Notes: generated by a model not told the origin, from the letters alone. Counted from the stretch's first letter, positions 46,452 to 56,255 are shown. The stretch is DNA of 64,000 bases from Flavobacteriales bacterium (GCA_018335925.1 JAGXRF010000018.1:62001-126000); one strand, 5' to 3'. Translations and numbers: made by a program.

Positions 46452-47534
46452 ATGGGTTGGAAAATTAATCACAAGGCACTTCATTTTATTTATCAAAATA
46501 AATGGAGTGCTTTTAGTTTATTCTACATTTTGATATGGGCTTTTTTAGCCCTTTTTGCGTATGTAATAGCCCCAGACAATACCCAAAATGCCAACTGGGG
46601 TGATTTGAACATCGCTTCGCAACGTCCGGGGTTTCAGGTAAAAATGTTGGAAATTCCTTATCCACATCGTTCTTCGTTAAAGGAATATTTTTTTGGCACG
46701 GAACACATTCCTGAAAAATATCCCATCAGATCTTTTTCAATTCAACAAGATAGCTTGTTGGTAGAGTTATTTCACCTTAATCCTAAGATAGTAGTTGAAA
46801 AGAAATTCCCATTGAATTTATGGGAGAAATCTTCTAAAGAAACAGTTTCTACATCTATAAATAACCAAACATTTTGGCTAGGGACCGATAAGGCAGGAAG
46901 AGACTATTTAAGCAGAATTTTAGTAGGAGCCAGAATTTCGCTTTCCATTGGTTTGGTAGCAGTGTTTATTTCGCTGGTTTTAGGTATTTTTTTAGGTGCT
47001 TTGGCCGGCTATTATGGTGGTTGGGTAGATCAACTGATTTTGTGGCTTATTCAAGTGGTATGGTCTATTCCAACTTTATTAATGGTAATTGCCATTACAC
47101 TGAGTTTAGGAAAAGGTTTTTGGCAAGTATTTATTGCAGTTGGTTTAACCATGTGGGTAGAAGTTGCTAGAGTGATACGTGGACAAATTTTATCTGTAAA
47201 AAAAATGCCATACATCACAGCAGCTAAAGCTTTAGGTTTTAAAGATACCAGAATTTTAATTTACCACATTTTACCAAATATTATTGGTCCAATCGTGGTA
47301 ATTGCTGCTGCAAATTTTGCTTCAGCCATTTTGGTAGAAAGCGGATTGAGCTTTTTAGGTTTAGGTGCCCAACCACCCACTCCAAGTTGGGGAAGCATGA
47401 TCAAAGATTATTACGGTGACATGATTTTAGGAAGACCTTATTTGGCATTGATACCGGGAATGGCAATCATGACTATAGTTTTGGCCTTTATGATGGTTGG
47501 AAATGGCATTCGCGATTATTTTGATGTGAAGTAA
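46452..47534 (+). CDS. Peptide-type ABC transporter permease (DppC/OppC-like), orphan
   Basis: This 360-residue protein has an N-terminal membrane segment (residues 18-38) and a long periplasmic stretch of some 100 residues. The permease core follows, with the EAA-like loop (ITAAKALGFKDTRILIYHILPN) near 240-265 and SGLSFLGLGAQPPTPSWG near the end. This long-N-terminus form resembles YejE. The DppB-type partner, the ATPases and the binding protein are not adjacent, so they must be encoded elsewhere. It is cotranscribed with prc. Confidence 0.92.
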   Translation: MGWKINHKALHFIYQNKWSAFSLFYILIWAFLALFAYVIAPDNTQNANWGDLNIASQRPGFQVKMLEIPYPHRSSLKEYFFGTEHIPEKYPIRSFSIQQDSLLVELFHLNPKIVVEKKFPLNLWEKSSKETVSTSINNQTFWLGTDKAGRDYLSRILVGARISLSIGLVAVFISLVLGIFLGALAGYYGGWVDQLILWLIQVVWSIPTLLMVIAITLSLGKGFWQVFIAVGLTMWVEVARVIRGQILSVKKMPYITAAKALGFKDTRILIYHILPNIIGPIVVIAAANFASAILVESGLSFLGLGAQPPTPSWGSMIKDYYGDMILGRPYLALIPGMAIMTIVLAFMMVGNGIRDYFDVK

Positions 47535-47543
47535 TAATTGGTT

Positions 47544-48284
47544 CTATTTTTCTCGTAAATACACATGTTTGATGTTGTTTTGGCCACTATCTCTTTCATC
47601 TATTTCAAATCGTTGGATGTCTTTAATTAAAGGCAATAGTTTCGGGAAGCCATAATTTCGAGGGTCAAAATCTGGTTTTTTCTTCAAGATGTAATTTCCT
47701 AAACTTCCTAAAAATGTCCAGCCTGCTTCATCAGCTAAATCGCTAACACTTTCTGTAATAATTCGGATGGTTTCAAAGTCTACTTTGCTAATAGGTTCGC
47801 TTTTAGATTTAGTTGCTACGGATTTTTTAGACGATTTATTTTCAGAGTTTTTACTTTTTAATATCTCTAAATAAATGAATTTATTGCATGCTGAAATAAA
47901 AGGTTGTGGGGTCTTTTTTTCACCAAAGCCAATAACTGTCATTCCGGCTTCTCTTAGCCTAGTTGCTAATCGGGTAAAATCGCTATCGCTTGATACGATA
48001 CAAAATCCGTTTACTTTTTCGGAGTATAAAATATCCATGGCATCAATGATAAGTGCACTATCGGACGAGTTTTTTCCTGTGGTATAACTATATTGCTGAA
48101 TAGGGGTAATTGCATTTTCTAACAATACACTTTTCCAACCGGAAACTGTAGGCTTGGTCCAATCTGCATAAATTCTTTTAATGGTTGGTGTACCGTTTTT
48201 TGCAATCTCCTCTAACATCTCTTTTACATTCGCATACGGAACATTATCTGCATCAATTAATACCGCTAGTTTGTCTTCTGCCAT
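47544..48284 (-). CDS. NYN-domain protein with C-terminal OST-HTH/LOTUS-like domain
   Basis: The start is set at MAEDKLAVLIDADN. The NYN (PIN-like) domain covers residues 5-140 with acidic residues in LIDADNVP, SSDSALIIDAMD and SSDSDFTRLA, the usual metal-binding positions. A Ser/Lys-rich linker is followed by a domain near residues 175-246 (ETVSDLADEAGWTFLGSLGNYILKKKPDF in part) that looks like OST-HTH/LOTUS. Such proteins are predicted RNases that bind RNA; the bacterial role is little known. It is convergent with the ABC permease gene and separated from ppiD by a terminator. Confidence 0.9.
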   Translation of the reverse strand: MAEDKLAVLIDADNVPYANVKEMLEEIAKNGTPTIKRIYADWTKPTVSGWKSVLLENAITPIQQYSYTTGKNSSDSALIIDAMDILYSEKVNGFCIVSSDSDFTRLATRLREAGMTVIGFGEKKTPQPFISACNKFIYLEILKSKNSENKSSKKSVATKSKSEPISKVDFETIRIITESVSDLADEAGWTFLGSLGNYILKKKPDFDPRNYGFPKLLPLIKDIQRFEIDERDSGQNNIKHVYLREK

Positions 48285-48316
48285 GGGTTTGTTTTTTAGA
48301 TGATTAAATGTAAACA

Positions 48317-48348
48317 AAAAACTCCAACTTTTCAGCTGGAGTTTTTTG
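48317..48348 (-). terminator. Terminator downstream of the PpiD-like gene
   Basis: AAAAAACTCCA (48317-48327) and TGGAGTTTTTT (48338-48348) form an 11-bp stem with a T run on the minus strand, 20 bases past the ppiD stop. Confidence 0.8.
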
Positions 48349-48367
48349 TTAAAATATTTTGTAAAGA

Positions 48368-50476
48368 TTAGTAACCAAATTTAGATACTCGGTAATCTTT
48401 AATATCTGCTTTGTCCTTTAAGGTTCCAAAAATTCTGTTGGCAGCCTGACCACTAGTGCTTTGTAAAGTGGTAATTTGTTGTGAGAAATCTTTGGTTTCT
48501 GGTGCTTTAGTAACTGCTTTGGTTTTTACTACATAAACCCCACTGTTTCCTTCTACCGGTGCAGAAACATTATTTGCTTTGGTATTTAAAGCTACTCCAA
48601 CTACTTTTGGCTCAAAACCGGCATTGTTGATAATAGGACTTTGGATGGTTAAATCTGTAGCACTTTCAACAGTAACTTTGTTTTCTTTTGCAATAGCATC
48701 TAAATTATTTCCTTTGATTTTAGCAATAATCATTTTTGCTTTTTTCTCATTTCTAATCAAAGGCTCAATACCAGGTTTGGCATCTTCTAAAGGCATTAAT
48801 CCGGTATCGTTGATGCTTTTTAGCCTTGCAATTACATATCCTTTGTTGGTAATTTCAAATTGCTTGATGTCGTTTACTTTGGTGTCTTTGTTGTAAGCCC
48901 AACGAATGATTTGTCTTTGTGCTCCTAACTCTCCAAAAAACTCATCCATAGGTTTTGCTTTTACCACAGGCTTCACTTCTAATTTTGCTTCGGTAGCAGC
49001 TTTTTCTAACGATTTATCGTTTGCATTCATTTCTACTTTCATAGCAGTACTGTAAGCGTTATCGCTTGTTTTTTGCGATGGATTGATTTTTCTAGCAACG
49101 GTAGCCAAACGAATAGCATCTTGTTTATCTGTTACTTTGATGATGTGATATCCAAAGTCGGTTTCTACCAAACCAACTTTTCCAATTGGGTTGTTAAAAA
49201 CAAAATCGTTGAATGGTTTTACCATCATTCCAGGATTGAAGAAATCTAAATCACCACCTCTTTGAGCACTTCCTTGGTCATCAGAATCAGTGAATGCCAA
49301 CATCGTAATTTGGTTAGAGTCCGCATTTACTTTTGCTAAAATTTCTTCTGCTTTTGCTTTAGCTTCTTCTTTGGTTCTAGGTGTTTTAGGAGCCGCTTGA
49401 GATCCGGTGTAAGAAATCAATACATGACTAGCTCTTGCTTTAACTCCTGATTTTTTACCTAACGATTTGCTTATGGCCAAATATCCATTTAATTCATAAG
49501 GACCATAAAATGCTCCATCAGCCAAGTTATACAAACCTTCTGCATGATCTGCTGGTAAGTCGGTTTTGGCTACATAAGTAGAATCGTATGGAAAGTCAGA
49601 GTTGCTGTTTACAAATTCAACCACATCTAATGCATTTTTAAAACCAGGTAAGGTATCGTTTGCATTGGTTGTTTTATTAAAAACAATTCTGTTCTCCATT
49701 AATTTTTCTAACTGAACTTTCACTTCGTTTTTGTCGTCAGCAGTTGGTTCTTCTGAAACAAAAACAAAGTCAATATCACGAATTTCTTCTGACTTGTATC
49801 TTTTTGGTCTTTTTTTCATGTATTCCAACACCTCTACATCGGTTACTTTAACATCGCTATCTTTGATAGAAGAGTAAGGAATATGCACATAATCAAAACT
49901 TACCTTTTCGTTTTCTAAACGATGTTGAAATTTTGCATCTGCTTGGGTAACAAACAAACCACCACGTAACATGGACATGTAAATTTGGTACTTGGCATTG
50001 ATTACTGCATTTTGCTCTTGAGCTTTTAAGAACTCAATGTCTTGTGCATTGGCACTTGATTTGATGAATTCGTCAAATTTCTTTTTGTCAAAACCTCCTA
50101 ATTCATTAGTAAAACGTTGTGCTATAGAAGGATTTTGTTTTAAAATTTCTACCACGTGGTCAGCACCAACGCGAATTCCTAATTTTTCAAATTCCTCTTC
50201 TAACAAAGCAATGTTCACTTCAGCATCCCAAACCTGGTTAGCAGCTTGGGTGTTTGACATGCCTTGACCGTTATTTCCGTTTTTCTCGGTATTAGCTACT
50301 TTTAAATTAAATTCTTCAAAAGGAATATCTTTTCCATTAATACTTCCTACATAACTGTTAGATCCGCCAAATCCTCCTGCTTGGATTAAATCCATTAGTA
50401 CAAAAGAAAATAAAGCTAACGCGATTATTACAATTAAGAAGAAAGAACGTTGTCTAATTTTTCCTAAAATTGCCAT
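48368..50476 (-). CDS. PpiD/SurA-like peptidyl-prolyl isomerase
   Basis: In this 702-residue protein one membrane anchor (FFLIVIIALALFSFVLMDLI) is followed by a SurA_N-type domain. A PPIC parvulin domain has RASHVLISYTG and FGYHIIKVTDKQD (near 345-455). A long C-terminal region with a second parvulin-like stretch follows. It is anchored in the inner membrane with its body in the periplasm and helps fold exported and outer-membrane proteins. Confidence 0.92.
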   Translation of the reverse strand: MAILGKIRQRSFFLIVIIALALFSFVLMDLIQAGGFGGSNSYVGSINGKDIPFEEFNLKVANTEKNGNNGQGMSNTQAANQVWDAEVNIALLEEEFEKLGIRVGADHVVEILKQNPSIAQRFTNELGGFDKKKFDEFIKSSANAQDIEFLKAQEQNAVINAKYQIYMSMLRGGLFVTQADAKFQHRLENEKVSFDYVHIPYSSIKDSDVKVTDVEVLEYMKKRPKRYKSEEIRDIDFVFVSEEPTADDKNEVKVQLEKLMENRIVFNKTTNANDTLPGFKNALDVVEFVNSNSDFPYDSTYVAKTDLPADHAEGLYNLADGAFYGPYELNGYLAISKSLGKKSGVKARASHVLISYTGSQAAPKTPRTKEEAKAKAEEILAKVNADSNQITMLAFTDSDDQGSAQRGGDLDFFNPGMMVKPFNDFVFNNPIGKVGLVETDFGYHIIKVTDKQDAIRLATVARKINPSQKTSDNAYSTAMKVEMNANDKSLEKAATEAKLEVKPVVKAKPMDEFFGELGAQRQIIRWAYNKDTKVNDIKQFEITNKGYVIARLKSINDTGLMPLEDAKPGIEPLIRNEKKAKMIIAKIKGNNLDAIAKENKVTVESATDLTIQSPIINNAGFEPKVVGVALNTKANNVSAPVEGNSGVYVVKTKAVTKAPETKDFSQQITTLQSTSGQAANRIFGTLKDKADIKDYRVSKFGY

Positions 50477-50594
50477 GAGTTTCTTGATTTTTTTATTTCA
50501 GTTTGCGAAAATACCATTTTGGATTAAATTCTCCATACAAAATAGCACTTATTTCAAAAGGAAAATCAAATTTTTGTTTCGCTTAAATGATTTG

Positions 50595-51854
50595 TTAGCC
50601 AATTACTTCTAATTGCACCAACTCAATTTTGGTATTGCTGGCTTCTAAGATGGTAAATCGAAAATTTTCGGTTTCAATTATGTCGCCTTTTTCTGGTATT
50701 TCGGAGGTGGCATTTACAATAAATCCACCAAGCGTTGAATAATATTCACTTTCTAGTATGTTTAATTTGTACTGTTCGTTTAGGTATGAAACTTCCAACC
50801 TAGTGGAAAAGTGATACACGTTTTGTTCAATTATTTTTTCCGTTAGTGTTTCGTCACCATCGTGCTCATCTTCAATTTCACCAAACAATTCTTCCACAAT
50901 ATCTTCAATGGTAATTAAACCTGAAGTTCCACCATATTCATCCAAAATAATGGCAATACTTTTTCTTTTTTTGGTCAATAGATTTAAAATGTCTTTTACA
51001 AACATAGTCTCCGGCACAAATTCCACCGGTTTTAAGATGCTTTTGATGGTTTTGGGTTTTTTAAACAAATCAAAGCTATGTACATAACCCAAAATATCAT
51101 CTAATGAGTTTTGGTAAACTAAAATTTTAGAGTATCCTGTTTTTACAAATAGTTCCCGCAATTCCTGTACTTGATCATGAATTTCAATGGCAGCCATTTC
51201 GGTTCGTGGCACCATGATTTCGCGAGCTTTGGTGTCGGTAAATTCCAAAGCATTTTGAAAAATTTCAATTTCAGAGTCTACTTCGGTTTTTTCATCTACC
51301 GAGTTCATTTGTTCGGTGATGTAATGTCCGAGTTCTACTTTACTGAAAAATTCCTGACTCTCATCTCCTTTGGTTTTAAAAAATAGCCTTAAAAAACCAT
51401 CTGATAATAACATGGCAAATTTTGAAGGAAGGTACAACAGCACATAAAACAACAAAGCAGGAATACTAAACCATTTTAAGCATTGATTGGCATAAATTTG
51501 AAAAATTACTTTTGGAAAAAACTCTGCGGTTATTAAAATAATGATGGTAGAAAGTATGGTTTGGGTAATCAAAATTCCCCATTCGTTTAGTATGTAGGGC
51601 AAATTTGTCATCCAATGTATGAGGAATTCACCCATGTAAAAACCATAAATAACTAGTGCAATATTGTTTCCTACCAACATGGTAGCAATAAACTGCGAAG
51701 GCTTTTTGGTAATGAAAGTTAAGATTTTGGAAACCAAATTTTCTTGGAGTTTTTCAATACCTAAATACACTTTGTTTGAGGAAACAAAAGCAATTTCCAT
51801 CCCTGAAAAAAAAGCGGATAAAACCAAGGATAATGTAATGACCCAGAGTTCCAT
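50595..51854 (-). CDS. CNNM/CorC-type membrane protein (DUF21, CBS pair, CorC_HlyC)
   Basis: The 419 residues start with a DUF21 region of about four membrane segments (residues 1-150). CBS domains follow with VPRTEMAAIEI and ILDEYGGTSGLITIEDIVEELFGEI, then a C-terminal CorC_HlyC domain. The family transports or regulates divalent cations such as magnesium; the name hemolysin is historical. It starts 1 base after the stop of the small membrane protein gene. Confidence 0.93.
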   Translation of the reverse strand: MELWVITLSLVLSAFFSGMEIAFVSSNKVYLGIEKLQENLVSKILTFITKKPSQFIATMLVGNNIALVIYGFYMGEFLIHWMTNLPYILNEWGILITQTILSTIIILITAEFFPKVIFQIYANQCLKWFSIPALLFYVLLYLPSKFAMLLSDGFLRLFFKTKGDESQEFFSKVELGHYITEQMNSVDEKTEVDSEIEIFQNALEFTDTKAREIMVPRTEMAAIEIHDQVQELRELFVKTGYSKILVYQNSLDDILGYVHSFDLFKKPKTIKSILKPVEFVPETMFVKDILNLLTKKRKSIAIILDEYGGTSGLITIEDIVEELFGEIEDEHDGDETLTEKIIEQNVYHFSTRLEVSYLNEQYKLNILESEYYSTLGGFIVNATSEIPEKGDIIETENFRFTILEASNTKIELVQLEVIG

Positions 51855-51855
51855 A

Positions 51856-52044
51856 TTACTTTTGTTTGTTCTTCATTTTTTCGTACATATTTCTTCTAAA
51901 GAAAAACATAAACAAAGCAAAAGAGGCAAATAAAAATAATGGCCAAGGGTTGCGGTCTTTACTAATTAAAGCATCGATACCTCCGTAAGTGAAAATAATA
52001 AAGGAAATGAGATATAGGTATAAACTAAATTTTGGATAAGACAT
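51856..52044 (-). CDS. Small two-helix membrane protein
   Basis: The 62 residues contain two hydrophobic segments (7-25 and 34-50) and a basic tail (RRNMYEKMKNKQK). The family is not recognised. The tight spacing (47 bases after lptC, 1 base before the CNNM gene) supports a real gene in the operon. Confidence 0.75.
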   Translation of the reverse strand: MSYPKFSLYLYLISFIIFTYGGIDALISKDRNPWPLFLFASFALFMFFFRRNMYEKMKNKQK

Positions 52045-52091
52045 GGCAAATGTTTTGGTAAAAATAGAAATTATTGTAGGAGTAACAGAAG

Positions 52092-52649
52092 TTATTCTAA
52101 CTTTTCGATGATGCCATTGACATTTTTAAAGTCGATTCGCTGAAAATCTTTGCTAAAATCAATACCCATTCCTAAGGTTTCTCCTTCACCCGGTGCAGTA
52201 AACTTGAATTTTTGCTTGGTAAAAAACCATTCTTTTTTCTGGTCGTAAAAAAGTTGTTCGGTTTCTAAAAAATGACCTTGGTGTGAGGTTAATTTTACAT
52301 TACCTCTAAAATCGATTACTTCAGTTTCTTTATAAATTTTAGCATAATCTGCCTCGATGTAATTCGATTGGCCATTTTCGTCAATTAAAGTAATGTGCAC
52401 ATACTTTGGGAATTCGGTAAACGGATGCAATACGCTGCTATATTCTTTCATTTTCGGACTCACCAAAATGGTTTTTACTCTTCCGGAATCGGTGTATTTT
52501 AGGTGAATACTATCTGCTTCACCAGTTGGCATGAATTCGGTAATGGTAAATTGTTGTACGTTTTTAAGGTTGTCTTTACACCCAAAAAACAATGTCGTTG
52601 CAAAAACAACGACACTGATTTTTAAAATATGTTTTTTATTGAAAATCAT
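52092..52649 (-). CDS. lptC: LPS export protein LptC
   Basis: This 185-residue protein has an N-terminal signal with a Cys at FFGCKDN. The LptC fold is seen in DSGRVKTILVSPKMKEY, YIEADYAKIYKETEVIDFRGNV and LETEQLFYDQKKEWFFT. It carries lipopolysaccharide from LptBFG toward LptA in the periplasm. The predicted lipobox is typical of Bacteroidota LptC. Its ATG abuts the stop of the TPR gene. Confidence 0.9.
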   Translation of the reverse strand: MIFNKKHILKISVVVFATTLFFGCKDNLKNVQQFTITEFMPTGEADSIHLKYTDSGRVKTILVSPKMKEYSSVLHPFTEFPKYVHITLIDENGQSNYIEADYAKIYKETEVIDFRGNVKLTSHQGHFLETEQLFYDQKKEWFFTKQKFKFTAPGEGETLGMGIDFSKDFQRIDFKNVNGIIEKLE

Positions 52650-53999
52650 TTATAAAGTAGGAACAGTCACACATTTACCAATCCATCCTTTAAAGCAGAT
52701 TTGTTGCCCTGATTTTCCTGCTGCAAATATCTCTTGTCTAGATGGAGCTAACTTATCATAAGTTGCAGCTGCTGCATTTCCGGCACTAGTACCTGCTTTT
52801 CTCGCAGTTTGTGCTGCCAACCAATACACGGCTCTTTTGTCAAACGCATCGTCTGCAGCTTCATTCACACTGTTTGCATACAATTGGGCAATGTATAAAT
52901 AAGCTTTGTCATAGGATGGTTTTACTTGCAATGTTTTTTCGCAGAAAACTCTTGCTTGTGATTTGTTACTATTTCCATATACCTGTGTAGCAATGGTATA
53001 GTATACATCTGCTTTTTTGTTTACATCTTTATACAAATCAGCAGCTTGGTTAAAGAATTCCAATGCTTTGGTTTTGTTTCCTTTTTTCATTTGGTTTACC
53101 CCTTTGTTATATGCAGCTTGAGGGGTAGGGTTGATATTGTATAATTGGTCTGAGATTTTTTCAAATAATGGGCTGTCAGAACATCCTTTTTTATATAATC
53201 TCGCAGCAGCTCTGTTCAACCACTCTTCATTAGTTTTGTTTTCTTCATAGCTTTTTTCTAAGAAAGGAACCAAACGGTCGCAAGTAGCTAACTTTTCAAT
53301 CTTTGAATCCATAGAAGTACGAATGATTTCGTAAGACTCAATATTTACCACACATCTGTTTTTGCTTCTTTCCTGGCGAGAATTTAATTCTTGGGTTTCC
53401 TCAATTTTTAATAACTCATCCAATTCTTCAGAAAGCTTGTTGGTTTCGATATCAATTTTATCAGAAATTACATCATATAAATTGAATACATCTTGTAATT
53501 GGTAGGTAGAATTTCCGCCTTCAAATTTGTCAACAAACATTTCAAAGTAAGTATACAATGCTTTTCCATTAGTGGTGTTTTCTAAGTCGGTTTTAACCGC
53601 TTTTTCTAACAAACCATAAACTTCATCCTTGGTTCCTACCCCATTTTCAAATAAGTACATCGCTTTTCTTGAATCTACACCAGAAACTTTATCAGGAAAA
53701 TGTTTTTGGTATTCTTCAATTAGTACCATCAAGTCTCTTACGTGTTTTTCTTTGGTAGCAGCATCAGGAGCATTTTCTGCCAAATGGTTTAATATCCTTT
53801 CACCATATGTATAAATAGCTTGGTGAAAACCAGGACATGATTTTCGAGTATCTCTCCAAATTGGTTCGGCATCTTTAAAATTATTGGCTTTCACATATTC
53901 AGAAAATAAGGAAAGTTTGGTTGCACATTCTGCATCCTGAGCTAAAGACACTTGCACACTTGCAGCAATCATAACGGCATAAATAAGTAGCTTTTTCAT
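52650..53999 (-). CDS. Exported TPR-repeat protein
   Basis: The 449-residue protein has a signal peptide (ending SLAQ). TPR-like helical pairs are seen at PQAAYNKGVNQMKKGNKTKALEFF and the next unit DVYYTIATQVYGNSNKSQARVF, near residues 295-390. The segment before is helical and charged. The function is unknown, but its place between an outer-membrane protein gene and lptC suggests an envelope-assembly role (inference). Confidence 0.88.
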   Translation of the reverse strand: MKKLLIYAVMIAASVQVSLAQDAECATKLSLFSEYVKANNFKDAEPIWRDTRKSCPGFHQAIYTYGERILNHLAENAPDAATKEKHVRDLMVLIEEYQKHFPDKVSGVDSRKAMYLFENGVGTKDEVYGLLEKAVKTDLENTTNGKALYTYFEMFVDKFEGGNSTYQLQDVFNLYDVISDKIDIETNKLSEELDELLKIEETQELNSRQERSKNRCVVNIESYEIIRTSMDSKIEKLATCDRLVPFLEKSYEENKTNEEWLNRAAARLYKKGCSDSPLFEKISDQLYNINPTPQAAYNKGVNQMKKGNKTKALEFFNQAADLYKDVNKKADVYYTIATQVYGNSNKSQARVFCEKTLQVKPSYDKAYLYIAQLYANSVNEAADDAFDKRAVYWLAAQTARKAGTSAGNAAAATYDKLAPSRQEIFAAGKSGQQICFKGWIGKCVTVPTL

Positions 54000-54021
54000 G
54001 TTTTGTGTTTTGAATAGTTAA

Positions 54022-55275
54022 TTAATCGTATTTGCGTTTTACAAACCAACGGTCGTTGAAAGAAATGCTTAATAACAGGTTGAAATAATTTTCTTCTACT
54101 AAATTGGCTTTGGTGGTTCCTCTTTTCCCGAATTCAAATCCAACATTGATATTGGAGATAGAGTAACCGATTGGTAATCCCAAACCAAAAGTTATGCCAG
54201 AATCGCGAATTGATTCGTTTTCAATTACCAAACCGGTGTTCTCAAATCTAAAACCAGCACGGTAAGTAACTCTGCTCCAGTAGCTTGAAAACGAATTGTA
54301 TTTTGGAATATATTGTCCACCCAAACTAAATCTTTGTGCATTTTCGTAATTTACTTGTAGCGAAGAGGCATATCTGTTACCGAAATTACTCATTTGTTGA
54401 GAAGCATATTCTACACCAACAAACCATTTTTTGTCTTTTCCTATACCTCCACCAATTTGGAAAGAAGCAGGAAGGTTAAGTTTGTCGCTTCCTAAATTAG
54501 TAATTTGTGCTTCATCCACTGGAAATTCTCCAGAACTTGTAATCAAAACTAAATTAATCGAGCGTGTGTTGTTTAAATTAAATGTTCCATTCGGACTAAA
54601 AGTACTGTGTGCTTGTATAAAATAGTTTTTTGCTAATTTTTTGTGGTAGGTTAGCCCGAAATTGGTACCAAAACCAGTAACGTTTGTTGTATTCTCTTCA
54701 CGTGTACCGTATTGTACCCCATTGGTTGCCGCAATGGTAGAACTATTAATGTTACCAAAGTAATATTGAATTTCTGCACCAAAATGAAAATTTTCAGCAA
54801 TTTTGTAGGATGCTCCAAAAAATGCTTTGTTTACACCACCTGAACCTTCAAAACTGGTACTAGTTCCATTGGTTTCTTCAGTTAAATTTACTACCCGGTA
54901 TCCAACACTGGAATAGGGCATTAACCCTAAACCAAAGCCCAACTTTTTTCCGGTTGGAATTGCAATGGCTAAATAATCTAAAGTGGTTCTACGAGCAGGT
55001 GCACTAGAAGTTGAAGTTTTAAGTTCATTAAAATTTTGGGTAGCACCTAAAGTATAGGTACTAAATTTAAGGGTGCTGTAAGTAGCTGGATTGGCTAAGT
55101 TCACGTGGATAGAGTCAAAGTGTGCATTAAGTCCTCCCATCATTCGATTTTCTACAGAGCCTTGAAATTTTTGGTGTCCTAATCCATAAAAAGAATATGG
55201 AGAAGAAGTGCCTTCTTGGGCTAATATGTTATAAGAAACAAGTAGCAAAAATGCTACTTTAAAAGCTTTGATCAT
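54022..55275 (-). CDS. Predicted outer-membrane beta-barrel protein, function unknown
   Basis: The 417-residue protein has a signal peptide (AFLLLVSYNILAQ). The start SSPYSFYGLGHQKFQGSVENR and alternating hydrophobic beta strands ending LLLSISFNDRWFVK suggest a barrel of the FadL/PorV type. The precise family is not clear. It overlaps the end of coaX by 17 bases and is followed by the TPR gene after 22 bases. Confidence 0.82.
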   Translation of the reverse strand: MIKAFKVAFLLLVSYNILAQEGTSSPYSFYGLGHQKFQGSVENRMMGGLNAHFDSIHVNLANPATYSTLKFSTYTLGATQNFNELKTSTSSAPARRTTLDYLAIAIPTGKKLGFGLGLMPYSSVGYRVVNLTEETNGTSTSFEGSGGVNKAFFGASYKIAENFHFGAEIQYYFGNINSSTIAATNGVQYGTREENTTNVTGFGTNFGLTYHKKLAKNYFIQAHSTFSPNGTFNLNNTRSINLVLITSSGEFPVDEAQITNLGSDKLNLPASFQIGGGIGKDKKWFVGVEYASQQMSNFGNRYASSLQVNYENAQRFSLGGQYIPKYNSFSSYWSRVTYRAGFRFENTGLVIENESIRDSGITFGLGLPIGYSISNINVGFEFGKRGTTKANLVEENYFNLLLSISFNDRWFVKRKYD

Positions 55276-55999
55276 TCGATATTTGGTATAAGTATAAATG
55301 GTACAAACTCTCTAATAAGAAATTTGAATTGGCAAATATGGCACTTTTTAATTTTTTAGCAAAAAAAACCGCATCTCCTCCCGTTAAAATTATGGTAAAA
55401 TTACCGTAAACTTTCTGAATCCTATCTACATAACTGTCAATTTCGCTACATATTGCAGTAGTTACTCCAATATGCATGGATTGTTCGGTAGTTTTCCCGA
55501 AAACACTTTCTGAAAATTGAGGGGATAGTAAAGGAAGTTTGGCTGTTTTTTCGTGCATCGTTTGGTAACGCATTTGCATACCTGGTGCAATGGCTCCACC
55601 ATGGTAATTACGTTCAGCATCTACAAAATCAAAGGTGATACACGTCCCCATGTCAATTACCAATACAGCTTGTTCAGGATAACTTAATACCGCACCTGAT
55701 GCCAACACCATTCGGTCTAGTCCGAGGGTTTCGGGAGTTTGATACAAATTGGTAAACGGAAATTTTTGCTCTCTTTCAAACCAATGGGTAGGATAATGAT
55801 TATTTAACCAAGCAATCTCTGGCTCGTTATTGGATACTTGACTTCCTACCCAAATAGATATGTTTGGATGTTTTTTAAAAATTTCTAAAACTTTTTTTGG
55901 AATATCAATAACGTGGCATTGCCATTGCTCTAAAAGGCTATTTTGATGAAAAACAGCAAGTTTCGCTCTAGTATTCCCTATGTCGATAACAGCAATCAA
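55259..55999 (-). CDS. coaX: Type III pantothenate kinase
   Basis: This 246-residue protein has the ASKHA-fold start IAVIDIGNTRAKLAVF, then GLDRMVLASGAV, VLVIDMGTCITFDFVD and HGGAIAPGMQMRYQTMH. It phosphorylates pantothenate in the first step of coenzyme A synthesis. It is the first gene of the run leading through the outer-membrane protein, TPR and lptC genes. Confidence 0.96.
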   Translation of the reverse strand: MIAVIDIGNTRAKLAVFHQNSLLEQWQCHVIDIPKKVLEIFKKHPNISIWVGSQVSNNEPEIAWLNNHYPTHWFEREQKFPFTNLYQTPETLGLDRMVLASGAVLSYPEQAVLVIDMGTCITFDFVDAERNYHGGAIAPGMQMRYQTMHEKTAKLPLLSPQFSESVFGKTTEQSMHIGVTTAICSEIDSYVDRIQKVYGNFTIILTGGDAVFFAKKLKSAIFANSNFLLESLYHLYLYQISNDQSF

Positions 56000-56051
56000 A
56001 ATATTGTATTAAAGTTGCGACAAATATAACCAAGATTTTTTTGGTAAAACT

Positions 56052-56082
56052 TTTGGTAAGCTCAAAAAAGCTCTTATATTTG
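56052..56082 (+). promoter_or_regulatory. Promoter of tRNA-Phe
   Basis: TTTG (56052-56055) is followed after 19 bases by TATATTTG (56075-56082), an exact match to the Bacteroidota promoter form. The tRNA starts 17 bases further on. Confidence 0.85.
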
Positions 56083-56098
56083 CACCCGCAATAGCAAC

Positions 56099-56171
<73 letters not shown>

Positions 56172-56172
56172 C

Positions 56173-56210
56173 AAAAACCCTTGATAATCTTTTGATGTTC
56201 AAGGGTTTTT
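56173..56210 (+). terminator. Terminator of tRNA-Phe
   Basis: AAAAACCCTTGA (56173-56184) and TCAAGGGTTTTT (56199-56210) are perfect 12-bp complements with a 14-base loop and a T run. Confidence 0.85.
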
Positions 56211-56255
56211 GATTTTAGAACGGTTTTAAGGGTTTGATTTAACTTGTGAAATTTT

